Both the position numbers and the translations under genes were made by a program. From NCBI RefSeq assembly GCF_963678635.1, contig NC_087070.1, positions 47,907,467 to 47,971,466 on the forward strand: a DNA stretch of 64,000 nt. The letters run 5' to 3'. Below are positions 46,401 to 55,600 of this stretch, piece by piece. Position 1 is the first letter of the stretch. Every line of letters starts with the position of its first letter. The notes beneath the pieces were generated by a model, which was not told the origin of the DNA, searched no databases, and saw only the letters and a list, made by a program, of their open reading frames with translations. Source of the stretch: Symsagittifera roscoffensis. Lineage: Eukaryota; Xenacoelomorpha; Acoela; Convolutidae.

Positions 46401-49400
46401 ACCCGGCTTATTCGGATTTACGACGGGATGGTGCGGAAGATACCACTCGCGATCGGAACGCTTACGTGGATCATGCGGTTCGACGGTAACGACATAGCCT
46501 TTCCTAATGTCCTCTCTAATTGTTTCTGCGTATCTTTCGCGCAGCTCAGGGTCTTTACTTAACCTTCTCTCCAATGATTTAAATTGGGCGAGTGACGAGT
46601 AATAATTGTTTGGTAGACTGACATTACTATCAATCCAAAGCATAGGCACAATGTATCTTTCGCCATTGTGAACGGTTTCAGAATTGAGGATGGATAAAGC
46701 ATGTTTATCCGCGGCGGAACGGGCATCGACTTGTTTGAAAGCACCATACGATTCCAACTCGTACCAGGATTTTATCTGGTCGGTCAGAGAAGAATCTTCA
46801 ACAACACACTTGAAACACGAAGAAGTAGAATTACCGGACGGCGGCAACGGACCACTTAAGACCCAACCTATCGGTAGGCGAACGGAACACGGTGAGTTTT
46901 TATCATCTCCCAAGATGAACTCAATGGGTCTAACGGCGTGGTAGTAGTCTTGTCCGATAATAATTTCAACGTCCTCATAAGTATATTGAATGGGCTTAAT
47001 AGGTGCTAATTGTGGATATTTATTCTGCAAATCAGCAATATTGATTAATTCGGAACCAATCCGAATACTGTCTTTAACATATGCACAGAGAGAAAATACG
47101 AAATCACTATTATTCGGCTCGGAGGAAACTGTAAACTTGACTCTCTGAGTCTCAACAACGGTGGTCGAATTGAAACCACTAATTGACAAGTTAACGGGCT
47201 CCCCTACTAAGCCGAGACGCTTTACGAGTGACGAAGACACCCAGGAGTGAGTCGATGCACTATCACAAAGAACCAACGTCAGGAGACTGGTTACATCCGA
47301 GGATACACCAAGTGTTGCAATTGGCAACAACCCTTTAGAAGATTCAATGTCAAGTACATCACTAACAGCGGCATGGGTGGAAGTGTTTGTATTCTCCTTG
47401 GATTTGTTTGTTCCAGCCTTATTCGAGACATTTGAATTTTCCTTCCGAGGAAATATTCTTTCGGCTCCATGGAGCAAGACATTATGTGTGCTATCACACT
47501 CTGGCTTCGGGCACTTTTTTGCTCTAGAACATTGCCGGAAACTATGATTGCCATTGAGGCAAGCGAAGCAAAGTTTCTGTTCAGCTACGTATTTTGCTCG
47601 CTGAGTAGCATTCTTTTCCTTAAAAACAGCACAATTCCACAATGCATGACTACCCTTACACAAAACGCACGGCGGAAACTTAGACTTATCCTGAGACTTA
47701 TCCTGAGCCTTACTAGTTACCTGGCTATTGGCTGCAAAAACTTTGGTTGTTTTTGGTTTAACCGGTTCTTCATTTTTTGCCTTAGAGCTGAGTAAACGTA
47801 ATCTTTCATGCCCCTCGGCCTTTTCTTTCAACCAGTTGTTAAAGTCTAAGAGTGTTGGTCGCTGCCAATTATGTCTAACAGTATGCATCGACCAAGCCTC
47901 CTTGAGGTTAGGCGGAAGTTTACTAACAGCTTGGTTTAACAGGTTAACACTCTTTAGATCATCGTTGAAAGACAATGATTTGAAAACTGCTACGAGGCCA
48001 GATATGGCAGAGGAGAAACTAATGACATTTTCCGAATTGTGCATCTTAAGTGGAGGAAAAGTATTCAGCTTATCAAGATGCGCACCAACAATGGCATGTG
48101 GTTGCCCAAACTTCCGTTGCAAGGTGGCCAGTGCATCCTTGTACATAACGCCACTATAACTAAACTCCGCAATTGCGGTTTTTGCTTTGCCTGTGACGAG
48201 CGTTTTTAAGTATGTCAATTTCGTATCATCGGTGAGAACAGCGGAATCAACGGTGGACTTAAACTGACCAAACCATTCGTGCCAGTTTAACGGGTTGCCG
48301 TCAAACTGGGCTAACTTCCATTCAGGAAGATGATCTTTGCGGCTATGCATCAATAATTCCGCCAATTCACGAGCGGAGAGAGGTCGATCCGATGAACAAC
48401 CTTGGTTCGGATAAGCGGGAGACGGTGCGTAGTCCTCGTTGACTGGCTGATAACCAGTATTAGTTTGATTGACAAAATGCGGAACATGTTGTGGATGAAC
48501 TGGGGGAGTATTAAAATACACAGTCCCACCACTAGTATACGGAGAGGCGGTGTTACACGATGGGACAATAGTTGTCACATTAGAAAAAATGTTTCCAGCA
48601 TTACAACACTGAGCAGGCGTGACGATTGGAGTTGTAGCTGCCAATCGCCATAAGTTTGCATCACTTGTGTAGTAATCGTTGATACTAGGTGACACAGTAT
48701 GCGGAACAAAGGGAAGATTATGTTGCGTCTGGACTGGCGCTGCATGGCAATTAGGTGCCGAAAAGAAAACCGGCGTTGGGTTTACTCCAGAAGATGAGAA
48801 GCCACCGCCAGCAAATGCAGGCGACAAAGAAACAAAACCAGAACCGGGTTGGGCCGGTAACATTGGGACAGGTAATGATTCCGGTTGCGCGATGGCAAAA
48901 CTACCATTAGTTATGTTTGAACTCATGGTCTGTAAAGGAACAGCAGACGGTGGTGGTAGCACGTGTGCACTAGAATGCATATTGTTAACTGGGAATGGAA
49001 CAGAGGCTGGGAATGAAACAGAAGCTTGCAATGGCAAACGGCTTGCACTGCCAAATTGAGGCATAGCCCGATGTCCATAACTATGGATTCCAGGGTCACT
49101 CAATGCTGTGTGCTCATGGTTATGACTATTACTGGTGTGAATTGCATGAGCAAGGAGGGCGGAAGTCGTCGGTCCTGACGAAACGGGTACATGAGTGAAG
49201 GCCTGCAAACCTGGCGCACTAGCAACGTCGGGAGGTGCTTGTGAACTAACAGAGTCTACCCAATCATTAGTTCGATCGGTTGCTACCTTTGAAATAGGTT
49301 GACTTACTCCTGTTAAGTTACTTTCCGCTACCTTCTCGCTAACCTCAGATGAACTGTCCTCAAGTTCAAACGCTTTCAATTCCATTTCAATTAGTTGCTT

Positions 49401-50111
49401 TTTATGATTTTCAGCCAATTGCTCTAGTTCCAGCTGACTTTGTTCAAACTTAAGACGGTTCTCTTGCTCTTTAAGTCTTAAAGATACTTGATACTGCCTT
49501 TCCAGCTCCTCATGGCGTCGTTTTACTAAAGCTAACTCATGCCGTTTCTCACTTGATGACATAGTGCGAACAGTCGACGTATGACGAGTGGAAGCAGATT
49601 TATCAGACTTATGTGAGTCAAGCTTTCTACTATCCTTAGACTTATTAGAGACCTTAGACCTGTTTTCAGATACTCGTGCTGCTGAATCACTTGTTTTGTG
49701 CGAGTGTGAGGATGTCTCAGACCTAGTTTGTTGTAAAGATCCCTTGCTCCCTGTAATGCCGGCTGCTGGAAATGACGAAGGTTCAAGGCTCATCTTGTAA
49801 CTCTGAGCTTCGTGCATTACTTTATCGTTCATTTCGGTTACTTTCTTAAGCCAAAGGTCTTGCTGAGCAATAATTTTTTCAGGATTTTCTGTTTTTCCCG
49901 CTAACCTAATTAATTGCTCATTGACGTCGACAGCTTTTTCCAACGCAATTTTACATTTGTAAACAGCATTATAAATTTTTGTAGTGCGACTATTATTCTC
50001 AATGTACTCAAGTAATAATGAGTGACCTTTAAGCAGCTCATTTTCTAGATTTAGACGGGTTTCGAATAACTTGCGTATCTTACTTTGGAATTTTTCGTCC
50101 ATGTTTTTCAC
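43410..50111 (-). CDS. BEL/Pao gag-pol polyprotein (2233 aa)
   Basis: One open frame that looks whole. Approximate order by residue: coiled-coil-rich N-terminus (185-265); a Pro/Ser-rich spacer; DUF1759-like gag (about 600-780); two CCHC-type knuckles (near 850-900); retropepsin-like domain (about 930-1100); reverse transcriptase with the YMDDY motif near 1360; peptidase A17-like region; RNase H (about 1540-1640); H2C2 zinc-binding and integrase core with WSDNGTNF near 1995; and a C-terminal DUF5641-like domain (GDLVWVI near 2170). The family is known to encode particle proteins, reverse transcription and integration from one polyprotein. It is a mobile-element gene and unrelated to prominin. 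Minus-strand only; frames on the other strand are shadows. Confidence 0.93.
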   Translation of the reverse strand: MKNMDEKFQSKIRKLFETRLNLENELLKGHSLLLEYIENNSRTTKIYNAVYKCKIALEKAVDVNEQLIRLAGKTENPEKIIAQQDLWLKKVTEMNDKVMHEAQSYKMSLEPSSFPAAGITGSKGSLQQTRSETSSHSHKTSDSAARVSENRSKVSNKSKDSRKLDSHKSDKSASTRHTSTVRTMSSSEKRHELALVKRRHEELERQYQVSLRLKEQENRLKFEQSQLELEQLAENHKKQLIEMELKAFELEDSSSEVSEKVAESNLTGVSQPISKVATDRTNDWVDSVSSQAPPDVASAPGLQAFTHVPVSSGPTTSALLAHAIHTSNSHNHEHTALSDPGIHSYGHRAMPQFGSASRLPLQASVSFPASVPFPVNNMHSSAHVLPPPSAVPLQTMSSNITNGSFAIAQPESLPVPMLPAQPGSGFVSLSPAFAGGGFSSSGVNPTPVFFSAPNCHAAPVQTQHNLPFVPHTVSPSINDYYTSDANLWRLAATTPIVTPAQCCNAGNIFSNVTTIVPSCNTASPYTSGGTVYFNTPPVHPQHVPHFVNQTNTGYQPVNEDYAPSPAYPNQGCSSDRPLSARELAELLMHSRKDHLPEWKLAQFDGNPLNWHEWFGQFKSTVDSAVLTDDTKLTYLKTLVTGKAKTAIAEFSYSGVMYKDALATLQRKFGQPHAIVGAHLDKLNTFPPLKMHNSENVISFSSAISGLVAVFKSLSFNDDLKSVNLLNQAVSKLPPNLKEAWSMHTVRHNWQRPTLLDFNNWLKEKAEGHERLRLLSSKAKNEEPVKPKTTKVFAANSQVTSKAQDKSQDKSKFPPCVLCKGSHALWNCAVFKEKNATQRAKYVAEQKLCFACLNGNHSFRQCSRAKKCPKPECDSTHNVLLHGAERIFPRKENSNVSNKAGTNKSKENTNTSTHAAVSDVLDIESSKGLLPIATLGVSSDVTSLLTLVLCDSASTHSWVSSSLVKRLGLVGEPVNLSISGFNSTTVVETQRVKFTVSSEPNNSDFVFSLCAYVKDSIRIGSELINIADLQNKYPQLAPIKPIQYTYEDVEIIIGQDYYHAVRPIEFILGDDKNSPCSVRLPIGWVLSGPLPPSGNSTSSCFKCVVEDSSLTDQIKSWYELESYGAFKQVDARSAADKHALSILNSETVHNGERYIVPMLWIDSNVSLPNNYYSSLAQFKSLERRLSKDPELRERYAETIREDIRKGYVVTVEPHDPRKRSDREWYLPHHPVVNPNKPGKVRRVLNGASKFHGTSLNKSLLVGPDLLQNLIFVLLRFRQHKYAVSADIEGMFLQVGVLARDQISLRFLWREDTTSDVVVHQYTRHIFGARDSPTCANFALQKTATDNMSTYPEAASVVNEKFYMDDYLDSFENVTQAIKTSRDLVSLLKLGGFNLTKFVSNADEITSAMNPEESETSSSPIKEICNGAERSSHVLGLKWDHVKDTLVVSRGVDRPLDKAITQRTVLSFVSSVFDPVGLVAPYTVRARLLLKDIWKISGQSWDDELPEDIRDKFLEWHSGLPLLGQLTIPRCYFTEPVDQIELHMFGDSSQDVFCAVGFLRARLASSHKTQISFIFGKARVAPMKALSIPKLELQAALLATRLKDDILTALTVSINHVFMWTDSTTVLQWLNSTEKLPVFVANRVGEILESTTIDEWHHVLSGDNPADTGTRGISSEALKDSSWVIGPSILRTTDWPFLPDERVINKIRLKGPSCDVDNRLETSSSFVTDVTSIKHPEHGFNWERFSSFTRYKRVVAFMLRVLPSHKHFRGKDLRITDPTELDIAESKLIHLAQMESFPVELKTLTAGKPIKNSSKIATYSPFIGPAGIIRSTGRIVRLVDTEFDTKHPIILDARHTLVRLLARSLHHKHFHQGLDYMRSVLNMKFAILGLRRLLRSVENQCVTCRKRKASTIQPIMSDLPVERLGYKQPPFNHTGVDYFGPLYVPVRRSTEKRWGFLFTCLTTRAVHLEIVPSLDTSSCVMGIERFVARRGTPSTIWSDNGTNFVGAEKELLACIKSWNGMAPTIFAHKGVTWKFNPPGAPHHGGSWERLVRSVKRVLYDILGSRRVTEEVLGTTLCLVEQALNSRPITPVSTDSRELEALTPNHFLLGQHATSFPSLLPGEHFDHKKRYVRAQSYANAIWSRWLREYVPSLNKRVKWHTHSDFTLKTGDLVWVIEPDSPRGYYPLARIVKLNYGQDGCARSALVRTATREVTRPTVKLAPVLPSSGGEDVAMQM

Positions 50112-50195
50112 AAATTGACAATATTCTACGGATGCTCACTTATAGAAAACAATCAATAAAATGAGATACTGTTTTGGTATGTAATCAAATTTGCA

Positions 50196-50840
50196 TTAGT
50201 AAATCAACATTAGCTTACAAGACGGGGGAACTTGACGTCTCAAAGCTTCTACCTGAAGCCTATTTCTTATAGCTTTCCGAGCTTTGAGGGGTAAGCGGTT
50301 TCGCTTCTTACGTGTCTTAAGGATGTTAAGATTAGCGCTATAACGCCTTAGAAGGAGGAGAGTCTTTAACTCAAGGGAAGGAGGCTGGTGAAGCTCTTTG
50401 TACTTCTCAATTAGTACCTGGTCCTTAGCCTTACGCTTAGAGATAAAGTCTTTAACGACGTTGAGAATGAGAATACCTGTTGAACCTAAACTTTCCTCTA
50501 TATCCTCGGTTCCGTTGCGTCTACAGTATACGATCGCACAAATGTTTGTCCTATACCTTAATAACAAATTGACAAGTTGCTCACTACTCAGCTTGCGGTT
50601 ATTGTTGCTGCGGTGCCTACTTATCGAGTTATTTATGGCGTCGTGCCAAATTACGAGGTCGTTACGGTGCGACAAGTAGTGATGAAGGTAGTACTGTATT
50701 GTTTTCTGAGAGTCCCTAGCGTTAAAGTTCAAACTTAAACCTGGCTTCGTAAAGCAAGTATCTTTGACGCGCTTCTGGGACGGAGCGGGAAGTTTTCGGA
50801 GCGCGTGATCCAAAGAACTAGCTCCTAGAATGAATACCAT
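50196..50840 (-). CDS. extra open frame upstream of gag (about 214 aa), unknown function
   Basis: It lies between the leader and gag, on the same strand as gag-pol and 84 bases ahead of it. The first ATG of the frame is at 50840; the frame stays open up to about 50933 without another ATG. The product is soluble and has FILGASSLDHALRKL near its start and LVIWHDAINNSISRHRSNNN in the middle. YCRRNGTEDI follows, and it ends in a strongly basic region (KTRKKRNRLPLKARKAIRNR). The GASS and WHDAINNS blocks faintly recall SGNH-type hydrolases, but I do not recognise the family with confidence. BEL/Pao elements do not normally carry a gene here. An identical-looking copy sits in the second element. Confidence 0.7.
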   Translation of the reverse strand: MVFILGASSLDHALRKLPAPSQKRVKDTCFTKPGLSLNFNARDSQKTIQYYLHHYLSHRNDLVIWHDAINNSISRHRSNNNRKLSSEQLVNLLLRYRTNICAIVYCRRNGTEDIEESLGSTGILILNVVKDFISKRKAKDQVLIEKYKELHQPPSLELKTLLLLRRYSANLNILKTRKKRNRLPLKARKAIRNRLQVEALRRQVPPSCKLMLIY

Positions 50841-52196
50841 ACACTTAGGGGACCTATGCGACGGCTTCGTTACGCTTAAGTACCAATGGGGTTGGAAAAT
50901 TAAGTAGGTCGGTTGAACTCCAACAACACACACGGAGTAAACCTGAGGATGAAAGAATTCAACTTAACTCACTTAATATCACCGTACCTGACCACTTAAC
51001 TTTACTGTCACGCAACGAAGTCAATAATATGACGGGCTGAAACGGCTTTGTTTTACTCGAAGCGAACTGGCTTTCAGTTTCACCAATGGTGGGTGGGGGA
51101 TCAGGCAAATTGGTTAAGTTCCAACAACACACGCGGAAGAAACCTGAGGATGAAAAAACTCAACTTAATTTGCCTGATATTTCGCTACCAGACCACTTAA
51201 TATAAGGTTGGTGTCATCTTACAGCACAGTTTCGCAGAGTTCTGGAGACGTTTTGAGGATTTTTTGGCAATTTTTTTACTTTTTATACAAAATTTTTCAG
51301 AAAATTTTGGTCAGCAGGTTCGAGTCATAAACCAACCCAAAAAACTAGTCCAGTACCTCTTGTCTATGTTCCGATTTCACTGATTAATATTCCGTTCACA
51401 TATATCCAAAAATTTTTGGTATCGAGAAAAAATGTCAAGTCAGTTTGTCTATGTACCGACTAAGATATTTCAGTTCAACGGAACTGTCCAAAATTTTTGG
51501 GTATTGAGAAAAATTACCGGGGGCTAGCTTGCGGAAAAATTTTGAACATATATGACATCGTATAAAATTTATAGCACAATTTGAGTTTTAAATGTTTTGG
51601 AAACTTCTTACAGTTTTGGAGATTGGGCGGTCACCGGTTTCGGGTTGTCAAATTTTCTTTGTTTTTCGGTCAGCCGCAGAGAAATTGTCCAGCAATCACT
51701 TCTCAACTCACACAAAACGTCTGCAGTTGACCCCGTGTCTGATATGGATAGTTGTTTAGCCCAAGATGACAAGTCGCAATGATTCGGTTCCTTGGACTCC
51801 GGATACTCCTGTTGAACTCCGGATACTCCTGTTGAACTCCGGATACTACTGCTGGCTTCAACTTAGCGAAAATGTTCCGCAAACTGCCTTGAACCTTTCC
51901 ACCACCGTTTTTATTCACACTGAAGCACAGCCCGCCAGTAAGCTGATTACACAGCCCAGCCCGTCAGTAGGCACAGCCCGACAGAAGCACAGTCCATCAG
52001 TAGGCAGTAGATCGTCAGAAGCACAATCCGTCAGTAAGCAGTAGGCCGTCGTGTCCCTTGTGCAATTTCAGGAATAAATTCGGACTCCGTCGTGTTTCTT
52101 GTGCAATTTCAGGAATAACTTCGGACTCCGTCGGGTCCCTTGTACAAATTCAGGAATAACTTCGGATTCCGTCGGGTCCCTTGTGGGGCGCCAAAA
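50841..52196 (-). other. BEL/Pao 5' leader with repeats and primer-binding site
   Basis: Next to the 5' LTR, in element orientation, TTT is followed by TGGCGCCCCACAAGGGAC (about 52176-52193), a standard-looking tRNA primer-binding site. The adjacent 52060-52190 is a threefold repeat of about 53 bp, each unit with GTCGGGTCCCTTGT or a variant. A CAGTAGGCACAGCCC-type minisatellite covers 51925-52045. A 20-bp unit is repeated at about 51797-51850, and a duplicated stretch of about 100 bp occurs at 50905-51000 and 51105-51205. Confidence 0.75.
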
Positions 52197-52659
52197 TGTG
52201 CTCGCTAATCTCCAAAAAAAACTGTTCCAAATCCGTAAATTAGTAAGAGATATTTCTCGGCAAATAACTCGGTCAATAAAATAATTTCGGCATTTTTCTA
52301 TTGATCAGAACATCATATAACATTTTTTGCATCTGTGCGTTTTTTGTACAAAACGGCGCAAGCTAGCCACAAGAACCGGTCGGTAATGTCCTTGAGACAA
52401 ATTGCTCTTTTTGGCGGTCAACCTTAATCAAGGCTGAACCGAATTAGAACCAAAAAACAGTTAAAATAGGATGTAACCCCCGTTTTTAGTATACTAATAC
52501 ATGGGCAGGTGGGGGACTCGAACCTACGTCAACTGTTAACCTGTATAATCGGCGTTAGCTTAGGCCACTCGGCCAACTGTGCTTATTGTTGTTACATTTT
52601 GGTTCAGTTTTATATGCATCTATACTCTACATTCTATACTCTACATTTGCATTGCAACA
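52197..52659 (-). repeat. BEL/Pao LTR shared by both copies in the array
   Basis: 463 bp, apparently identical to 42966-43428. It acts as 5' LTR of the complete copy and, at the same time, as 3' LTR of the second copy. Confidence 0.92.
52503..52583 (-). other. tRNA-like sequence inside the second LTR
   Basis: Same sequence as at 43272-43352, with A box TGGCCGAGTGG and B box GGTTCGAGTCC on the minus strand. Confidence 0.55.
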
Positions 52660-55600
52660 TCCTCCCCCCCTGAAGAAGGAAGAACCGGAGCGAGCTTAAC
52701 GGTCGGCCGCGTGACTTCACGGGTTGCGGTCCTGACAAGGGCGGATCGGGCGCAACCGTCCTGTCCGTAGTTTAGCTTGACGATTCGGGCGAGAGGGTAG
52801 TACCCACGCGGACTATCGGGCTCAATCACCCACACGAGATCGCCTGTTTTAAGAGTGAAGTCAGAATGAGTGTGCCACTTGACACGCTTATTCAGCGAGG
52901 GAACATATTCTCGAAGCCAACGAGACCAAATCGCGTTAGCATATGACTGCGCTCGCACGTACCTTTTCTTGTGATCGAAGTGCTCCCCGGGTAAAAGCGA
53001 AGGAAAGCTTGTGGCATGTTGTCCAAGCAAAAAATGGTTTGGGGTTAACGCTTCTAACTCACGTGAATCGGTACTAACGGGAGTGATTGGCCTCGAATTC
53101 AAAGCCTGTTCAACTAAGCAGAGTGTTGTTCCTAACACCTCTTCAGTGACTCGCCTACTGCCTAGGATATCGTACAGCACGCGCTTCACGCTTCGGACGA
53201 GGCGTTCCCAGGAGCCGCCATGATGGGGTGCGCCTGGCGGGTTAAATTTCCAAGTAACACCTTTGTGTGCAAAAATGGTCGGAGCCATGCCATTCCAGCT
53301 CTTGATGCAGGCAAGTAATTCCTTTTCCGCACCAACGAAGTTCGTGCCATTATCCGACCAGATTGTGCTTGGCGTACCACGGCGCGCAACGAACCGTTCA
53401 ATGCCCATGACACACGAACTGGTGTCCAGAGACGGTACAATCTCAAGGTGTACAGCCCTGGTGGTGAGGCAAGTAAAAAGGAATCCCCATCTTTTTTCCG
53501 TGCTTCTGCGAACCGGAACGTAAAGCGGTCCAAAGTAATCCACACCCGTATGATTGAAGGGTGGTTGCTTGTATCCGAGACGTTCGACCGGTAAATCGGA
53601 CATAATTGGCTGGATGGTACTTGCTTTGCGTTTACGGCATGTCACACATTGATTTTCGACAGACCGAAGTAGTCGACGCAACCCAAGTATTGCAAATTTC
53701 ATATTTTAAACGGAGCGCATGTAATCTAATCCTTGATGAAAATGCTTATGGTGGAGGCTGCGGGCCAACAAACGAACTAAGGTATGTCGGGCATCGAGTT
53801 TTATTGGGTGCTTAGTATCAAACTCGGTATCCACTAAGCGCACAATCCGTCCGGTGGAACGAATGATTCCAGCGGGACCAATAAATGGCGAGTATGTGGC
53901 AATTTTACTACTATTCTTAATAGGTTTGCCAGCGGTGAGTGTTTTTAACTCAACGGGAAAGGATTCCATCTGAGCAAGATGAATCAGTTTGCTTTCTGCA
54001 ATATCAAGTTCAGTGGGGTCGGTGATTCGTAAGTCTTTACCACGAAAATGCTTATGTGAAGGCAACACCCTCAACATAAAAGCGACTACTCGTTTATATC
54101 TTGTAAAGGAACTGAACCTTTCCCAATTGAACCCGTGTTCGGGATGTTTTATTGATGTGACATCGGTGACGAAGGAAGATGATGTCTCCAAGCAATTATC
54201 AACATCACAAGAAGGACCCTTCAAACGAATTTTATTGATTACACGTTCGTCGGGTAAAAACGGCCAATCAGTAGTCCTGAGAATGCTCGGACCAATAACC
54301 CAGCTGCTATCCTTGAGGGCTTCCGAAGAAATCCCCCGCGTACCGGTATCAGCTGGATTATCGCCGCTCAGAACATGGTGCCACTCATCAATAGTGGTCG
54401 ACTCGAGGATTTCGCCGACACGATTAGCGACGAATACAGGTAATTTTTCAGTGGAGTTTAGCCACTGCAAAACTGTTGTACTATCTGTCCACATAAAGAC
54501 ATGATTAATAGAGACGGTAAGGGCGGTCAGTATATCATCTTTTAGTCGTGTGGCGAGCAGAGCAGCTTGAAGCTCTAGCTTCGGTATCGATAGCGCTTTC
54601 ATGGGCGCAACGCGAGCTTTACCAAAGATGAAGGATATTTGAGTTTTATGCGAGCTCGCGAGTCGCGCACGCAAAAAACCAACAGCACAGAAAACGTCCT
54701 GCGAGCTATCACCGAACATGTGGAGCTCAATTTGATCAACAGGCTCTGTGAAGTAACAACGGGGAATAGTCAATTGCCCTAAGAGAGGGAGACCGGAGTG
54801 CCACTCGAGAAACTTATCTCTTATGTCTTCTGGCAATTCGTCGTCCCAACTTTGACCACTGATTTTCCAAATATCTTTCAGTAAAAGACGGGCCCTAACT
54901 GTGTATGGAGCTACTAACCCAACAGGGTCAAACACAGAAGAGACGAAACTCAAGACGGTTCGTTGAGTTATTGCTTTATCGAGAGGACGATCCACGCCTC
55001 TGCTAACAACCAATGTGTCTTTCACATGGTCCCACTTAAGACCTAAGACGTGTGATGATCGTTCGGCACCGTTACATATTTCCTTGATGGGTGAAGATGA
55101 GGTTTCGGATTCCTCGGGGTTCATTGCTGAAGTGATTTCATCAGCATTACTGACAAATTTAGTCAAATTAAATCCTCCCAATTTTAGTAAGGAAACCAAA
55201 TCGCGACTAGTTTTAATTGCTTGGGTAACGTTCTCGAATGAATCCAAGTAATCGTCCATGTAAAACTTTTCATTTACGACTGAGGCGGCCTCAGGGTATG
55301 TGGACATATTATCAGTTGCTGTTTTTTGCAACGCGAAATTGGCGCACGTAGGTGAATCCCGTGCGCCGAATATATGGCGAGTGTACTGATGAACTACCAC
55401 ATCGGAAGTGGTATCCTCCCGCCACAAAAAACGGAGCGAAATTTGATCGCGGGCAAGGACTCCTACCTGGAGGAACATACCCTCTATATCCGCGGAGACG
55501 GCGTACTTATGTTGACGGAATCGCAAAAGCACAAAAATTAAATTTTGGAGTAGGTCAGGACCCACCAATAAGGACTTATTTAAGGATGTGCCGTGAAACT

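Larger units (their letters stand above)
42966..52659 (-). mobile_element. BEL/Pao LTR retrotransposon, complete copy
   Basis: 9694 bp, antisense to the prominin gene. In element orientation the order is: 5' LTR (52659-52197), primer-binding site just inside it, a leader of about 1.3 kb, an extra reading frame, one long gag-pol frame, a polypurine tract (near 43429-43450) and the 3' LTR (43428-42966). The BEL/Pao family is shown by one fused gag-pol frame with DUF1759-like gag, zinc knuckles, retropepsin, reverse transcriptase, RNase H, an H2C2 integrase and the C-terminal DUF5641-like domain. The two LTRs look identical, so insertion is very recent. The coding part looks whole. Confidence 0.92.

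Noticed and set aside
43780-49800. Many plus-strand open frames of 60-170 codons
   Set aside because: Shadows of the long gag-pol frame on the minus strand; they recur unchanged at the 9231-bp offset.
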